From positions 62,001 to 126,000 of the forward strand of contig NZ_VDOR01000004.1 in NCBI RefSeq assembly GCF_007666205.1: DNA of 64,000 nucleotides, in the 5' to 3' direction. Shown here one piece after another: positions 8,242 through 17,836 of the stretch; position 1 is the stretch's first letter; the number at the start of each line of letters is the position of its first letter. A program made the position numbers and the translations under genes. Origin of the DNA: Kocuria palustris (GTDB taxonomy: Bacteria; Actinomycetota; Actinomycetes; Actinomycetales; Micrococcaceae). The notes beneath the pieces are model-generated. The model worked only from the letters and a program-made list of their open reading frames with translations, was not told where the DNA came from and made no database searches.

Positions 8242-8325
8242 GTCGCCGATCGGTGGGTGCTCCCCTGCTCGACTCCCCCGGGATCGGCACCTCCCTCTCC
8301 CCGCCCACCGAAGGACGGCCGTTCC

Positions 8326-9366
8326 ATGGCTCTGCCTCCCCCGCCCGTCGAGATCCCGCTGCGGGAGGCCGTGCAGCGCTTCCTCGCCTCGGTGGAGCGT
8401 CGTGCGCGGGTCCAGTCCCTCTCCGCGGCCACGGCCAAGAACTACCGTGTGGATCTCGAGCGCTTCCTGGAGCTGCTCCCCCGGGCGGAGGAGCACACGG
8501 CGGAGTCGGTCACCGGCGAGGACGTGGACGAGGCGCTGCTGATCTTCGCGGGCACCGCGGATCATCGGCGCAAGCCGCGCGCCGGGGAGGAGATCGACGA
8601 CGCCCGTCGCCGCATGGCCGTCACGGCGAGGGAGGCCAAGTCGGCCGGCTCGACCCTGCGGATGCGGCGCTCGCTCTCCCGGTTCTTCGCCTACTGCGTC
8701 GAGCAGTCGTGGGCCACGATCTCGCCCATGGGCGCCTCCGAGCTGACCCCGCAGGCGGAGGACCCGCTGCGGGTGGAGCGCACGTCCCTGGACATCGAGG
8801 AGGCGCAGGCGCTGCTGCGCCACGGCCCCGGCACCGAGGCGACCAACCGGCACCGGGACCGGGACGCCATCGCCCTGGGGCTGATGATGGTCGTGGGGCT
8901 GCGCGCCGGGGAGATCGTGCGCCTGGATGCGGACCATCACTCCCCCGCCGGCCCCGGCGGACCCGCCCGACTCGTGGTCTACGGCAAGGGCCGCAGCACG
9001 CGCACGGTGCCGATCGCCGCTTGGATCGACGAGCTCATCTCGTCGTACCGGGCTCGCCTGGGCCCCGAAGCACCGGCGCCGCTGCTGCTGTCTGCCACGG
9101 GGCGCCGTCTGGCCGTGCGGGACATCGAGCGCCTGCTCGAGCGCGCCGTCCAGCGCACCCGGGCCGCCGACCCGCGCCGCGCCCGCGGCGTCGTCCCGCA
9201 CGGGCTGCGGCACACGGCCGCGACCCTCATGCTGGCTGACGGCTGGGACGTCAAGGTCGTCGCCCGGCTGCTCGGGCACAGCTCCGTGTCCACCACGAGC
9301 CGCTACCTCGACGAGCTGCCCGGCGAGCTCTCGGCCGCGATCGACGCCCATCCCCTGCACCCCTGA
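8326..9366 (+). CDS. tyrosine recombinase, XerC/D-like
   Basis: 346-residue site-specific tyrosine recombinase. The N-terminal core-binding domain (LREAVQRFLASVERR, LSAATAKNYRVDLERFLELL) covers about residues 10-150. The catalytic set appears complete: Arg near 193 (GLRAGEIVRL), Lys near 221 (YGKGRSTRTVPI), His-x-x-Arg near 292-295 (PHGLRHTAAT), His near 318 (LLGHSSVSTT) and the nucleophile Tyr near 327 (SRYLDEL). The N-terminal domain is longer than in typical XerC/D. ATG was chosen for its GAAGGAC site. It could be a housekeeping Xer protein or the integrase of a lost element; the gene-poor DNA and SOS-like box upstream leave both open. Confidence 0.88.
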   Translation: MALPPPPVEIPLREAVQRFLASVERRARVQSLSAATAKNYRVDLERFLELLPRAEEHTAESVTGEDVDEALLIFAGTADHRRKPRAGEEIDDARRRMAVTAREAKSAGSTLRMRRSLSRFFAYCVEQSWATISPMGASELTPQAEDPLRVERTSLDIEEAQALLRHGPGTEATNRHRDRDAIALGLMMVVGLRAGEIVRLDADHHSPAGPGGPARLVVYGKGRSTRTVPIAAWIDELISSYRARLGPEAPAPLLLSATGRRLAVRDIERLLERAVQRTRAADPRRARGVVPHGLRHTAATLMLADGWDVKVVARLLGHSSVSTTSRYLDELPGELSAAIDAHPLHP

Positions 9367-9373
9367 CGCGGAG

Positions 9374-9415
9374 GACGGCGGCCCCGACCCCCGGTCAGGG
9401 ATCGGGGCCGCCGTC
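9374..9415. terminator. bidirectional terminator between recombinase and katE
   Basis: A 14-base perfect stem (GACGGCGGCCCCGA with its complement) between two convergent genes, 8 bases after the recombinase stop. Confidence 0.7.
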
Positions 9416-9466
9416 GCAGCCGACGCTGCCCTCGCAGCGCCGCAGCCTTCCGCGGGAGGGATCGGC

Positions 9467-11686
9467 TCAGACCAGCCGGCCGGTTCCGGGGAAGCGCTCC
9501 CACACGCGGTGGCGGGTCAGCGCGTCCTGGACTCCCGAGAGGACCTCCCGGGGCGACTCGCCCACGGTGACGCCGGCGCCGTCGGCCAGTCCCAGCGCCC
9601 CCAGGGTGTCGATGCCCGTGCCCCAGGCGCCGACGGGCTTGGCCTGGCGCCAGACCTCCTGCAGCAGCAGGCTGGCCCGCGGGTCCACCTCGTCCGGGCC
9701 GGGCGCGGCCGCCTTGGCGTCCAGCCCCTGGTGGGCGTCCGGGCCGGGCAGGGGGCCGGAGGCCACCAGGAGCGCATCGAACTCGACCGAGCGGGCCGTC
9801 AGCAGCGTGCGCTGGGCGACCACGCCCTCGGCCACGGCTCCCCCGGTCGGGGCGATCACCAGCGGCACCATGCCTGCCTCGTCGATCTCGCGCACGAGCT
9901 GGGCCAGGGCCGCGCCGTCGACGCTCTGGCCGACGACGATGCCGATCTGGCGGCCGTCGACCGGCCATGTCCTCCCGACCTGCGACAGCGCAGCGGAAGC
10001 GCGGACGTCCTCGGCGGGCGGCACGGTCGGCTCGGGCTCGGGCAGGCCGAGGCCCTCGGCGACGGCGCGGCCCAGAGCAGGATCGATGGCCGCCAGGTGC
10101 CGCACTTGGCGCAGGCGCACGTTCTCGTCCCAGCACTTGCCGAGCTCGAACGTGTAGGCCTGCGCCGTGTGCTCGCGCTCGACCTCGCTCAGCGACAGCC
10201 AGAACAGGCGGGCCTGGCTGAAGTGGTCGTCGAAGGACTGCGGCCGGCGGCGCTCCTTGACCGAGGCCTCGACGGGCTGGGGGACGTCGATGAACGGGCG
10301 CTGCGCCTCGGGGGTCTCGAACGGGTTGCCCCCGTCCAGCGAGTTCGGGCGATAGGGCGCCGCACCCGAGTGCACCGCGGACTGGTGCATGCCGTCGCGC
10401 AGCATGTCGTTGACGGGCGCATGCGGGCGGTTGATCGGCAGCTGCGTCCAGTTCGGCCCGCCCAGCCGGGTGATCTGCGTGTCCAGGTAGGAGAACAGGC
10501 GTCCCTGCAGCAGCGGGTCGTCGGTGACGTCGATGCCCGGCACCAGGTTGTTCGGGTTGAAGGCCACCTGCTCGGTCTCGGCGAAGAAGTTCGACGGGTT
10601 GGCGTCGAGCGTCATGAGCCCGACCGGCTGCACCGGCGCCAGCTCCTCCGGGACGAACTTGGTGGGATCCAGCAGGTCGATGCCCTCGAAGGTCTGCTCC
10701 GGCGTGTCCGGGAAGACCTGCACGCCGAGCTCCCACTGGGGGTGGGCTCCGGCCTCGATCGCGTCGGCGAGGTCGCGGCGATGCATGTCCGGGTCGGCTC
10801 CGTTGATCAGCTGGGCCTCCTCCCACAGCACCGAGTGGACCCCCAGCTTCGGCTTCCAATGGAACTTGACCAGAGAGGTGGCGCCGTCCGCGGCCACCAG
10901 GCGGAAGGTGTGGATGCCGAAGCCCTCCATCATCCGCAGCGAGCGCGGGATGCCGCGATCGGCCATGTTCCACAGCGTGTGGTGCTGAGCCTCGGTGTGC
11001 AGCGAGACGAAGTCCCAGAAGGTGTCGTGGGCCGACTGCGCCTGCGGGATCTCCCGGTCGGGCTGCGGCTTGGCCGCGTGCACCACGTCAGGGAACTTGA
11101 TCGGGTCCTGGATGAAGAAGACCGGGATGTTGTTGCCCACCAGGTCCCACGTGCCCTCGTCCGTGTAGAACTTCGTGGCGAAGCCGCGGGTGTCGCGGGC
11201 CAGGTCGCCCGAGCCCCGGGAGCCCAGGACGGTGGAGAACCGCACGAACACCGGGGTCCGCCTGCCCTCGGCGAAGACGCCGGCGGCACTGAGCCCGGAC
11301 GCGGTCCCGTAGGACTCGAAGACGCCGTGGGCGCCGGATCCGCGGGCGTGGACCACGCGCTCGGGGATCCGCTCGTGGTCGAAGTGGGAGAGCTTCTCCC
11401 GGAAGTGATGGTCCTGCAGCAGGATCGGCCCGCGGGGGCCGGCCTTGAGGGCCTGCTCGGAGCTGCGCAGCCGCGCCCCGTGGGCGGTCGTGAGGAACTC
11501 CCCCTGCTGGGCGCGGTCGGCGGGCTCGGCCCCGGTCTGCGCGCCGGTGGCGGTGCGAGCCTGCGGCGCGGCCTGATCGGGCTTGGGCGGCAGCGGGCCG
11601 CGGGGCTGGACGGGCTCCTCGACGGGAGCGGCCTCCGAGCCCGGGACGCCGGGGACCTGCGGAATCTGGGAATCATGATCTGACAC
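9467..11686 (-). CDS. katE: large-subunit (HPII-type) catalase
   Basis: 739-residue clade 2 monofunctional heme catalase that disproportionates hydrogen peroxide. A disordered Pro/Ala-rich N terminus (~1-65) precedes the core. The catalytic His is about residue 113 (RIPERVVHARG), Asn about 186 (DLVGNNIPVF) and the proximal heme Tyr about 400 (RLFSYLDTQITRLGGPN). The last ~150 residues form the class I glutamine-amidotransferase-like domain typical of HPII (QIGIVVGQSVDG, FDALLVASG). Length is close to E. coli KatE (753). GTG start at 11686 with AGAGGAG upstream; the frame is open further but not conserved. It is divergent from ahpCF, and the shared intergenic region holds a Crp/GlxR-type site. 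Confidence 0.95.
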   Translation of the reverse strand: MSDHDSQIPQVPGVPGSEAAPVEEPVQPRGPLPPKPDQAAPQARTATGAQTGAEPADRAQQGEFLTTAHGARLRSSEQALKAGPRGPILLQDHHFREKLSHFDHERIPERVVHARGSGAHGVFESYGTASGLSAAGVFAEGRRTPVFVRFSTVLGSRGSGDLARDTRGFATKFYTDEGTWDLVGNNIPVFFIQDPIKFPDVVHAAKPQPDREIPQAQSAHDTFWDFVSLHTEAQHHTLWNMADRGIPRSLRMMEGFGIHTFRLVAADGATSLVKFHWKPKLGVHSVLWEEAQLINGADPDMHRRDLADAIEAGAHPQWELGVQVFPDTPEQTFEGIDLLDPTKFVPEELAPVQPVGLMTLDANPSNFFAETEQVAFNPNNLVPGIDVTDDPLLQGRLFSYLDTQITRLGGPNWTQLPINRPHAPVNDMLRDGMHQSAVHSGAAPYRPNSLDGGNPFETPEAQRPFIDVPQPVEASVKERRRPQSFDDHFSQARLFWLSLSEVEREHTAQAYTFELGKCWDENVRLRQVRHLAAIDPALGRAVAEGLGLPEPEPTVPPAEDVRASAALSQVGRTWPVDGRQIGIVVGQSVDGAALAQLVREIDEAGMVPLVIAPTGGAVAEGVVAQRTLLTARSVEFDALLVASGPLPGPDAHQGLDAKAAAPGPDEVDPRASLLLQEVWRQAKPVGAWGTGIDTLGALGLADGAGVTVGESPREVLSGVQDALTRHRVWERFPGTGRLV

Positions 11687-11817
11687 GACGGATCTCCTCT
11701 GTCGTACTGCGCTGGTCGGCACGTGCTCATCCACCTGCCATGCCTCTGTGTATCCCGGATCGGGACGGATCATAAGGAGGCTGTCCACGCGTTCAGCAGA
11801 CCCACAGCAGCCCGTAA

Positions 11818-11833
11818 TGTGATGTGCCTCACA
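11818..11833. promoter_or_regulatory. Crp/GlxR-type operator between katE and ahpC
   Basis: TGTGA, six bases, TCACA: a perfect match to the Crp/GlxR palindrome. It lies 132 bases before the katE start and 91 before ahpC. Downstream at 11873-11888 there is a weaker dyad, ACTA-N8-TAGT, close to the likely ahpC promoter; it does not fit an OxyR half-site pattern well. Confidence 0.6.
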
Positions 11834-11923
11834 TATGACAGGCCCCAGTGGTCTTCCCGGCGCATTCATGCCACTATTGAGAAGTAGTCAGATTAAGCGA
11901 GACGAACAGGAGCGGAACCCGGC

Positions 11924-12487
11924 ATGTCACTGATCAACACCCAGATCCTCCCCTTCACCACTCAGGCCTTCCACAACGGAGAGTTCGTCGAGGTCAGCCA
12001 GGACGACGTCCTGGGCAAGTGGGCCGTCTTCTTCTTCTACCCCGGTGACTTCACCTTCGTGTGCCCCACCGAGCTCGGCGATCTGGCCGATCACTACGAG
12101 CAGCTCCAGGAGATGGGCGTCGAGGTCTACTCGGTGTCGACCGACTCGCACTTCGTGCACAAGGCCTGGCAGGAGACCTCCGAGCACGTCGGCAAGGTCC
12201 GCTACTACATGCTCGGCGACTCCACGGGCGACATCACCCGCAACTTCCAGAACATGCGCGAGGGCGCCGGCCAGGCCGACCGCGCGACGTTCCTGGTGGA
12301 TCCCGAGGGCACCATCCAGTACATCGAGCAGACCGCCGAGGGCATCGGCCGCGACGCCTCGGAGCTGCTGCGCAAGGTCAAGGCCGCCCAGTACGTGGCG
12401 GCCCACCCGGGCGAGGTCTGCCCCGCCAAGTGGGAAGAGGGCGAGGACACGATGACCCCGGGCATCGACCTCGTGGGCAAGATCTGA
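11924..12487 (+). CDS. ahpC: alkyl hydroperoxide reductase AhpC (2-Cys peroxiredoxin)
   Basis: 187-residue typical 2-Cys peroxiredoxin that reduces H2O2 and organic peroxides. The peroxidatic Cys lies in [16 protein letters not shown] (about residue 47) and the resolving Cys in [10 protein letters not shown] (about 166), as in enterobacterial AhpC. It belongs to the AhpC type served by AhpF, which is encoded downstream, not the AhpD-dependent mycobacterial type. ATG has AGGAGCGG upstream. The 164-base gap to ahpF contains a strong hairpin that should leave more ahpC than ahpF message. Confidence 0.96.
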   Translation: MSLINTQILPFTTQAFHNGEFVEVSQDDVLGKWAVFFFYPGDFTFVCPTELGDLADHYEQLQEMGVEVYSVSTDSHFVHKAWQETSEHVGKVRYYMLGDSTGDITRNFQNMREGAGQADRATFLVDPEGTIQYIEQTAEGIGRDASELLRKVKAAQYVAAHPGEVCPAKWEEGEDTMTPGIDLVGKI

Positions 12488-12539
12488 TCCAGCCCGACCC
12501 TTCGCCGCGAGCCGTCCTCGACGACGAGCCCGGCAGCGC

Positions 12540-12575
12540 ACGACGGCGGGCCGGCACGCGCCGGCCCGCCGTCGT
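12540..12575 (+). terminator. ahpC-ahpF intercistronic hairpin (attenuator)
   Basis: A perfect 16-base GC-rich stem with a 4-base loop, 53 bases after the ahpC stop and 77 before ahpF. It is likely a partial terminator or 3'-end stabiliser. Confidence 0.65.
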
Positions 12576-12651
12576 CGCATCCCAGCGGATCCCGCAGGCG
12601 CCCCGCGCCGGGCGCTGCGCATCCGAGCACCGACACAGCACAGGAGCAGAC

Positions 12652-14241
12652 ATGGCCAAGACCCTTCTGGACGAGAACCTCACCGGGCAGCTCCGGCAGC
12701 TCATGCCCCGGATCACCGAGGAGGTCGAGCTGATCTCCTCGCTGGACGACCGCGACGCCTCCGCCGACCTCGAGAAGCTGCTCGACGACATCGCCGCGCT
12801 CTCGGACAAGGTCACCGTGCGCCGCGACGACGGCGCCCACGAGCGCCGCCCGTCGTTCACGATCTCCCGCAAGGGCACGGACGTCGCCGTCACCTTCTCC
12901 GGGATCCCCATGGGCCACGAGTTCACGTCGCTCGTGCTGGCCCTGCTGCAGGTGGGCGGCAATCCCATCAAGGAGGAGCAGGAGCTCATCGACCAGGTCG
13001 CCGACCTCGACGGCGACTACGAGTTCACGACCTACATGTCCCTGTCGTGCCAGAACTGCCCCACCGTGGTCCAGGCGCTGAACACCATGGCGGTCATCAA
13101 CCCCCGCATCAAGCACACCGCCGTCGAGGGGTCGCTGTTCCAGGACGAGGTCGAGGAGCAGGGCATCATGTCCGTGCCCACGATCCACCTCAACGGCGAG
13201 CACTTCGGCCAGGGCCGCACGACGATCGAGGAGTTCGTCGCCCGCCTGGACAGCGGCGCGGAGGCCAAGGCCGCGGCCAAGCTCAACGAGAAGGACCCGT
13301 ACGAGGTCCTGGTCGTCGGCCAGGGCCCGGCCGGCGCGTCATCCGCGATCTACGTCGCGCGCAAGGGCATCACCACGGGTCTCGTGGGCGAGCGCTTCGG
13401 CGGTCAGGTGCTGGACACCATGGCCATCGAGAACTTCATCTCGGTCCCCTACACCGAGGGCCCCAAGTTCGCCGCGGCGCTCGAGCAGCACGTGGGCTCG
13501 TACGAGGTCGACGTGGTCAAGGCGCAGAGCGCCACCGAGCTGATCCCCGCCGAGGAGGAGGGCGGCCTGCACACCGTGAAGTTCGGCGAGGAGGCCGCGC
13601 TGCAGGCCCGGGAGATCGTCCTGGCCACCGGTGCCAACTGGCGCCTGATGGGCGTCCCGGGCGAGTCCGAGTACCGCAACAAGGGTGTCTCCTTCTGCCC
13701 GCACTGCGACGGCCCGCTGTTCAAGGGCCAGGACATCGCCGTGATCGGCGGGGGCAACTCGGGCATCGAGGCCGCGATCGACCTGGCCGGCGTGACGAAC
13801 CACGTGACGGTGCTGGAGTTCCTCGAGGAATGCCGCGCCGACGACGTCCTGATGGAGAAGCTGCGCTCGCTGGACAACGTCGACGTCATCACCAATGCGG
13901 CCACGACCGAGGTCATCGGCGACGGCAAGCAGGTCACCGGCCTGGCCTACATGGACCGCACGACCGATCAGACGCACGAGCTCGAGCTCTCGGGGCTGTT
14001 CGTGCAGATCGGCCTCATGCCGAACACCGGCTGGCTGCGCACCAGCGGCGTGGAGCTCACCCAGCGCGGCGAGATCGTGGTGGACGAGCACGGCGCCACG
14101 AACATCCCCGGGGTGTTCGCGGCCGGCGACTGCACCGCGATCCCGTTCAAGCAGATCGTGGTCGCGCAGGGCGCGGGGGCCACGGCCGGTCTCTCGGCCT
14201 GGGAGCACCTGATCCGCACCAAGGCGGCCGTGCCGGCCTGA
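12652..14241 (+). CDS. ahpF: alkyl hydroperoxide reductase subunit F
   Basis: 529-residue flavoprotein that moves electrons from NAD(P)H to AhpC. The N-terminal double thioredoxin-like domain (~1-200) carries [10 protein letters not shown], the redox pair that reduces AhpC. A FAD/NAD-binding thioredoxin-reductase-like body follows: [20 protein letters not shown], the redox-active FCPHCDGP near residue 345, [19 protein letters not shown] and the C-terminal FAD loop [16 protein letters not shown]. Length and order match E. coli AhpF (521). The start has CAGGAGCAG. It is cotranscribed with ahpC through the intervening hairpin and ends before a strong terminator. Confidence 0.96.
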   Translation: MAKTLLDENLTGQLRQLMPRITEEVELISSLDDRDASADLEKLLDDIAALSDKVTVRRDDGAHERRPSFTISRKGTDVAVTFSGIPMGHEFTSLVLALLQVGGNPIKEEQELIDQVADLDGDYEFTTYMSLSCQNCPTVVQALNTMAVINPRIKHTAVEGSLFQDEVEEQGIMSVPTIHLNGEHFGQGRTTIEEFVARLDSGAEAKAAAKLNEKDPYEVLVVGQGPAGASSAIYVARKGITTGLVGERFGGQVLDTMAIENFISVPYTEGPKFAAALEQHVGSYEVDVVKAQSATELIPAEEEGGLHTVKFGEEAALQAREIVLATGANWRLMGVPGESEYRNKGVSFCPHCDGPLFKGQDIAVIGGGNSGIEAAIDLAGVTNHVTVLEFLEECRADDVLMEKLRSLDNVDVITNAATTEVIGDGKQVTGLAYMDRTTDQTHELELSGLFVQIGLMPNTGWLRTSGVELTQRGEIVVDEHGATNIPGVFAAGDCTAIPFKQIVVAQGAGATAGLSAWEHLIRTKAAVPA

Positions 14242-14352
14242 TCCCGGGTCCCTGCTCCGGACGCCTGGCCGCCAGGCGTCATCCTGCGGCCCGGGCGGCA
14301 CCGGATCGCCGTCTGCGCCCCTGACGCGGCGCTGCCAGGAGCGCATCCCGCA

Positions 14353-14394
14353 CGACGACGGGCCGATCAGCACTCGCTGATCGGCCCGTCGTCG
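14353..14394 (+). terminator. terminator after ahpF
   Basis: An 18-base perfect stem around a 6-base loop (CACTCG). The remaining ~190 bases before the phosphoketolase hold only a -10-like TACGCT at 14478-14483. Confidence 0.75.
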
Positions 14395-14585
14395 CGCGCG
14401 TGCAGGGCTCGAGCGGACTGGCGGCCCTGCTGCGTGGAACCTGCGGCCACTGCCAGAGCGCGGTCGAAGGGCCGCCATACGCTGAAGGCGCCGAGGGAGG
14501 GCCGCCGAGGGACGGACGGACTCCACCGGCGTCGGCCGGGCATCCGCCGCGGCCGCTCAGCACCGCTGGAGCAGAGGAGCACCCC

Positions 14586-17048
14586 ATGACCGCCGACACC
14601 GCCTGGCGCACCTCAGGAGACGGGACCGCGATCACCGACGAGACCATCGAGCGGATCGACCGCTGGTGGCGCGCCGCCAACTACCTGTCGGTCGGGCAGA
14701 TCTACCTGCTGGACAACCCGCTGCTGCGCCGTCCGCTGGAGCGCGACGACATCAAGCCGCGCCTGCTCGGGCACTGGGGCACGACCCCGGGGCTGAACTT
14801 CGTCTACGCCCACATGAACCGCGTCATCCAGCAGCGCGACCTGAACGTCGTGAACATCACCGGCCCGGGCCACGGCGGCCCGGGCATGGTCGCCAACGCG
14901 TACCTCGAGGGCACCTACGAGGAGGTCTACTCCTCGATCACCCGCGACGAGGACGGCATGCGGCGGCTGTTCCGCCAGTTCTCCTTCCCCGGCGGCATCC
15001 CCAGCCACGCCTCCGCCGAGCTGCCGGGCTCGATCAACGAGGGCGGCGAGCTGGGCTACTCGCTGAGCCACGCCTACGGCGCGGCCTTCGACAACCCGGA
15101 CCTGCTGGTCTGCGCGGTCGTCGGGGACGGGGAGGCCGAGACCGGACCCCTGGCCACCAGCTGGCACTCCAACAAGTTCGTGGATCCGCTGCACGACGGC
15201 GTCGTGCTGCCGATCCTGCACCTCAACGGCTACAAGATCGCCAACCCCACGCTGCTGGCGCGCCTGCCCGAGGACGAGCTGCTCGCGCTGATGCGCGGGT
15301 ACGGGCACACCCCGTACGTGATGACCGGCGGCTTCGACGGCGAGGACCACGAGGCCGTCCACCGCCGCATGGCCGAGACCCTCGACGCGGCTCTGGACCA
15401 CATCGCCCGGATCAAGAAGTCCGCCGCCGACGGCACGCTCGAGGGCCGCCCCGCCTGGCCTATGATCATCCTGCGCACCCCCAAGGGCTGGACCTGCCCG
15501 CCCGAGGTCGACGAGCAGCGCATCGAGGGCAGCTGGCGGGCGCACCAGGTGCCGCTGTCCGACGTCCGCGAGGACGAGGGGCACCTGCGCATGCTCGAGG
15601 ACTGGATGCGCTCCTACGCCCCGCAGGAGCTCTTCGACGACCGGGGATCGCCCTCGGGGGCCGTCCTCGAGCTCTCCCCGCAGGGACCCCGGCGGATGAG
15701 CGACAACCCGCACGCCAACGGCGGCCTGGTGCGCAAGGACCTGCGCCTGCCGGACTTCCGCGACTTCGCCGTCGAGGTCGCCGACGACGACCGCGGCACG
15801 CGCCTCACCGAGCCCACGCGACGGCTCGGGGAATGGCTCACGGAGGTCGTGCGGGCCAACCCGGAGAACTTCCGCATCTTCGCCCCGGACGAGCTGGCCT
15901 CCAACCGCCTGGCGCCCCCGGTCTTCGATGCGACCGCCAAGCAGTGGAACGCGCTCTACGAGGACGACGACTCGAACATGGCGCGCCGCGGGCGGGCCAT
16001 GGAGATGCTCTCCGAGCACCAGTGCCAGGGCTGACTCGAGGGCTACCTGCTCACCGGCCGCCACGGCATGTTCACCTCCTACGAGGCGTTCATCCACATC
16101 GTCGACTCGATGTTCAACCAGCACGCCAAGTGGCTCAAGGTCACCCGGTCGCTGCCGTGGCGCGCCCCGATCTCGTCGCTGAACTACCTGCTGTCCTCGC
16201 ATGTGTGGCGCCAGGACCACAACGGCAACACCCACCAGGACCCCGGGTTCATCGACGTGGTGATGAACAAGTCCCCGGAGATCGTGCGCGTCTACCTGCC
16301 CTTCGACGCCAACACCCTGCTGAGCACCTACGACCACGTCCTGCGCTCCGACGACCATGTCAACGTCGTCGTCGCGGGGAAGCAGCCCACCGCGGACTGG
16401 CTGTCCATGGACGAGGCCATCGCGCACTGCACCCGCGGCCTGGGCATCCTGGAGTGGGCGGGCACCGAGCTGCGGGGCACGGACCCGGACGTCGTGCTCG
16501 CGGCGGCCGGCGACGTCCCCACGACGGAGATCCTGGCCGCGGCCAAGATCCTGCGCGAGGAGGTCCCGGACCTGAAGGTCCGCGTGGTGAACGTGGTCGA
16601 CCTCATGCGGCTGCAGTCCGAGGAGGAGCATCCGCACGGGCTCGACGACCGGGAGTTCGACGGCATCTTCACGACCGACAAGCCCGTGATCTTCGCCTAT
16701 CACGGCTATCCGTGGCTGATCCACCGCCTCACCTACCGCCGCAGCAATCACGTGAATCTGCACGTGCGCGGCTACAAGGAGGAGGGCACGACCACCACGC
16801 CGTTCGACATGCTGCTGATGAACGACATCGACCGGTACCAGCTGGTGATCGACGCGCTGGACCACGTGCCCGGGCTGGCCTCGCGGCAGGCCGAGCTGCG
16901 CCAGCAGATGCAGGACGCCCGCGCCCGTGCGCGCGCCTACACGCGCGAGCACGGCGCGGACATCCCCGAGGTCGCGCAGTGGCACTGGCAGGACGGCTCC
17001 GACGCCGATGCGGCCCCGGCGGACGACACCGGCGGCGACAACGAGTGA
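14586..17048 (+). pseudogene. xfp: phosphoketolase with one in-frame TGA (Trp position 483)
   Basis: Thiamine-diphosphate phosphoketolase, which splits xylulose 5-phosphate (and often fructose 6-phosphate) to acetyl phosphate plus a triose or erythrose phosphate. The single frame from ATG 14586 to 17048 would encode 820 residues, the family's normal length, but codon 483 is TGA (16032-16034). Sequence on both sides is well conserved: [42 protein letters not shown], then stop, then [34 protein letters not shown]. The family has Trp (TGG) at that spot, so one G-to-A change explains it. No other damage is seen. It may be a recent pseudogene, a base-calling error, or read through by tRNA-Trp (UGA followed by C). 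An ATG at 16068 opens the second part. Confidence 0.9.
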
Positions 17049-17138
17049 TCTGCTGACCGGAGCGGCAAGGGTCCGGGGCCGCCGTCCCCGGGCCCGCCGG
17101 TCTCCCGGGTCCGGGGAGCGACCGACGCCGGGCAGAGC

Positions 17139-17170
17139 AGCGCCCCGCAGCCGATCGGCTGCGGGGCGCT
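17139..17170. terminator. terminator after the phosphoketolase
   Basis: Near-perfect 32-base palindrome (AGCGCCCCGCAGCCGA and its complement), between the phosphoketolase and a convergent gene; it can work in both directions. Confidence 0.7.
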
Positions 17171-17226
17171 CGCGCCTGCCGGATCGCGACGTCCGTCGCC
17201 GCGGTCGGGAGGATCGATCCGAATGA

Positions 17227-17694
17227 TCAGGCCTCGACGCGCGGCGCGCTGAGCACGGCCAGGGCCTCATCGGCGCGCTGGGCGACCACCTTCACGTCGT
17301 AGGTCTCGGCCACGGTGGCCTGCACGGACTTGAAGTCGCGTCGGCCCCCGGTGGCCAGGTGGGCCAGGAAGCCGAACACGGCGCCCCAGACGGCACCCAG
17401 GATCAGGGCCCACAGCAGGATCGTGAACCAGGCCGCGGGCACGAAGATCATGAAGAGGATGCCGATCAGCAGGCCGAACCACAGACCGCTCAGTGCGCCG
17501 GAGCCGGCGGCGCGGCCCTTGGTCATGCGCCCGGTCACGCGCTCCTCCGAGCGCAGGCCCTCCCCCACGATCTTGACGGTCGAGACGTCGAACTTCTCGT
17601 CCGAGAGCCGGTCGACGACCTCCTGGGCCTCGGCGTAGCTGCGGTAGCTGCCGATCGTGCGGAACTCGAGATTGGCGGCGGGGATCTCCGTCAT
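17227..17694 (-). CDS. general stress protein 17M-like membrane protein
   Basis: 155 residues. An N-terminal GSP17M/YflT-type domain (FRTIGSYRSYAEAQEVVDRL, then FDVSTVKIVGEGLRSEERV) is followed by a Gly-rich double hydrophobic hairpin (WFGLLIGILFMIFVPAAWFTILLWALILG... in pieces) like the glycine-zipper membrane segment of actinobacterial general stress proteins, and a short cytoplasmic tail. ATG has AAGGAAAGG upstream. The promoter region carries a perfect 16-base palindrome, suggesting control by a LacI-family or similar regulator. Molecular role is unknown; stress association comes from the family. Confidence 0.75.
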   Translation of the reverse strand: MTEIPAANLEFRTIGSYRSYAEAQEVVDRLSDEKFDVSTVKIVGEGLRSEERVTGRMTKGRAAGSGALSGLWFGLLIGILFMIFVPAAWFTILLWALILGAVWGAVFGFLAHLATGGRRDFKSVQATVAETYDVKVVAQRADEALAVLSAPRVEA

Positions 17695-17751
17695 GCGTGC
17701 ACATCCTTTCCTTGGGAATCACTCCCATTCACGCACGCGGACGCGGGGTCG

Positions 17752-17767
17752 TGGCAACCGGTTGCCA
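17752..17767. promoter_or_regulatory. perfect 16-base palindromic operator
   Basis: TGGCAACCGGTTGCCA, with the central CG pair typical of LacI/GalR-family operators, 58 bases before the start of the minus-strand stress gene. A related element (CAACCCGTTG core) lies before uxaC. No regulator gene of that family is in the window. Confidence 0.5.
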
Positions 17768-17836
17768 TCGATTCTGGCCTGTCGGAGGGGGCTTTTCGCG
17801 GCCCGCGGACAGGGGGCGGGGTCGACGAGACGCACG

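Noticed and set aside
11873-11888. OxyR site before ahpC
   Set aside because: ACTA-N8-TAGT is a dyad but does not fit the ATAG-N7-CTAT pattern, so it is noted only as a weak dyad.
16032-16034. Selenocysteine at the phosphoketolase TGA
   Set aside because: The family has Trp there, not Cys; no SECIS-like stem was seen next to it, and other genes here end normally in TGA, so a changed code is also excluded.
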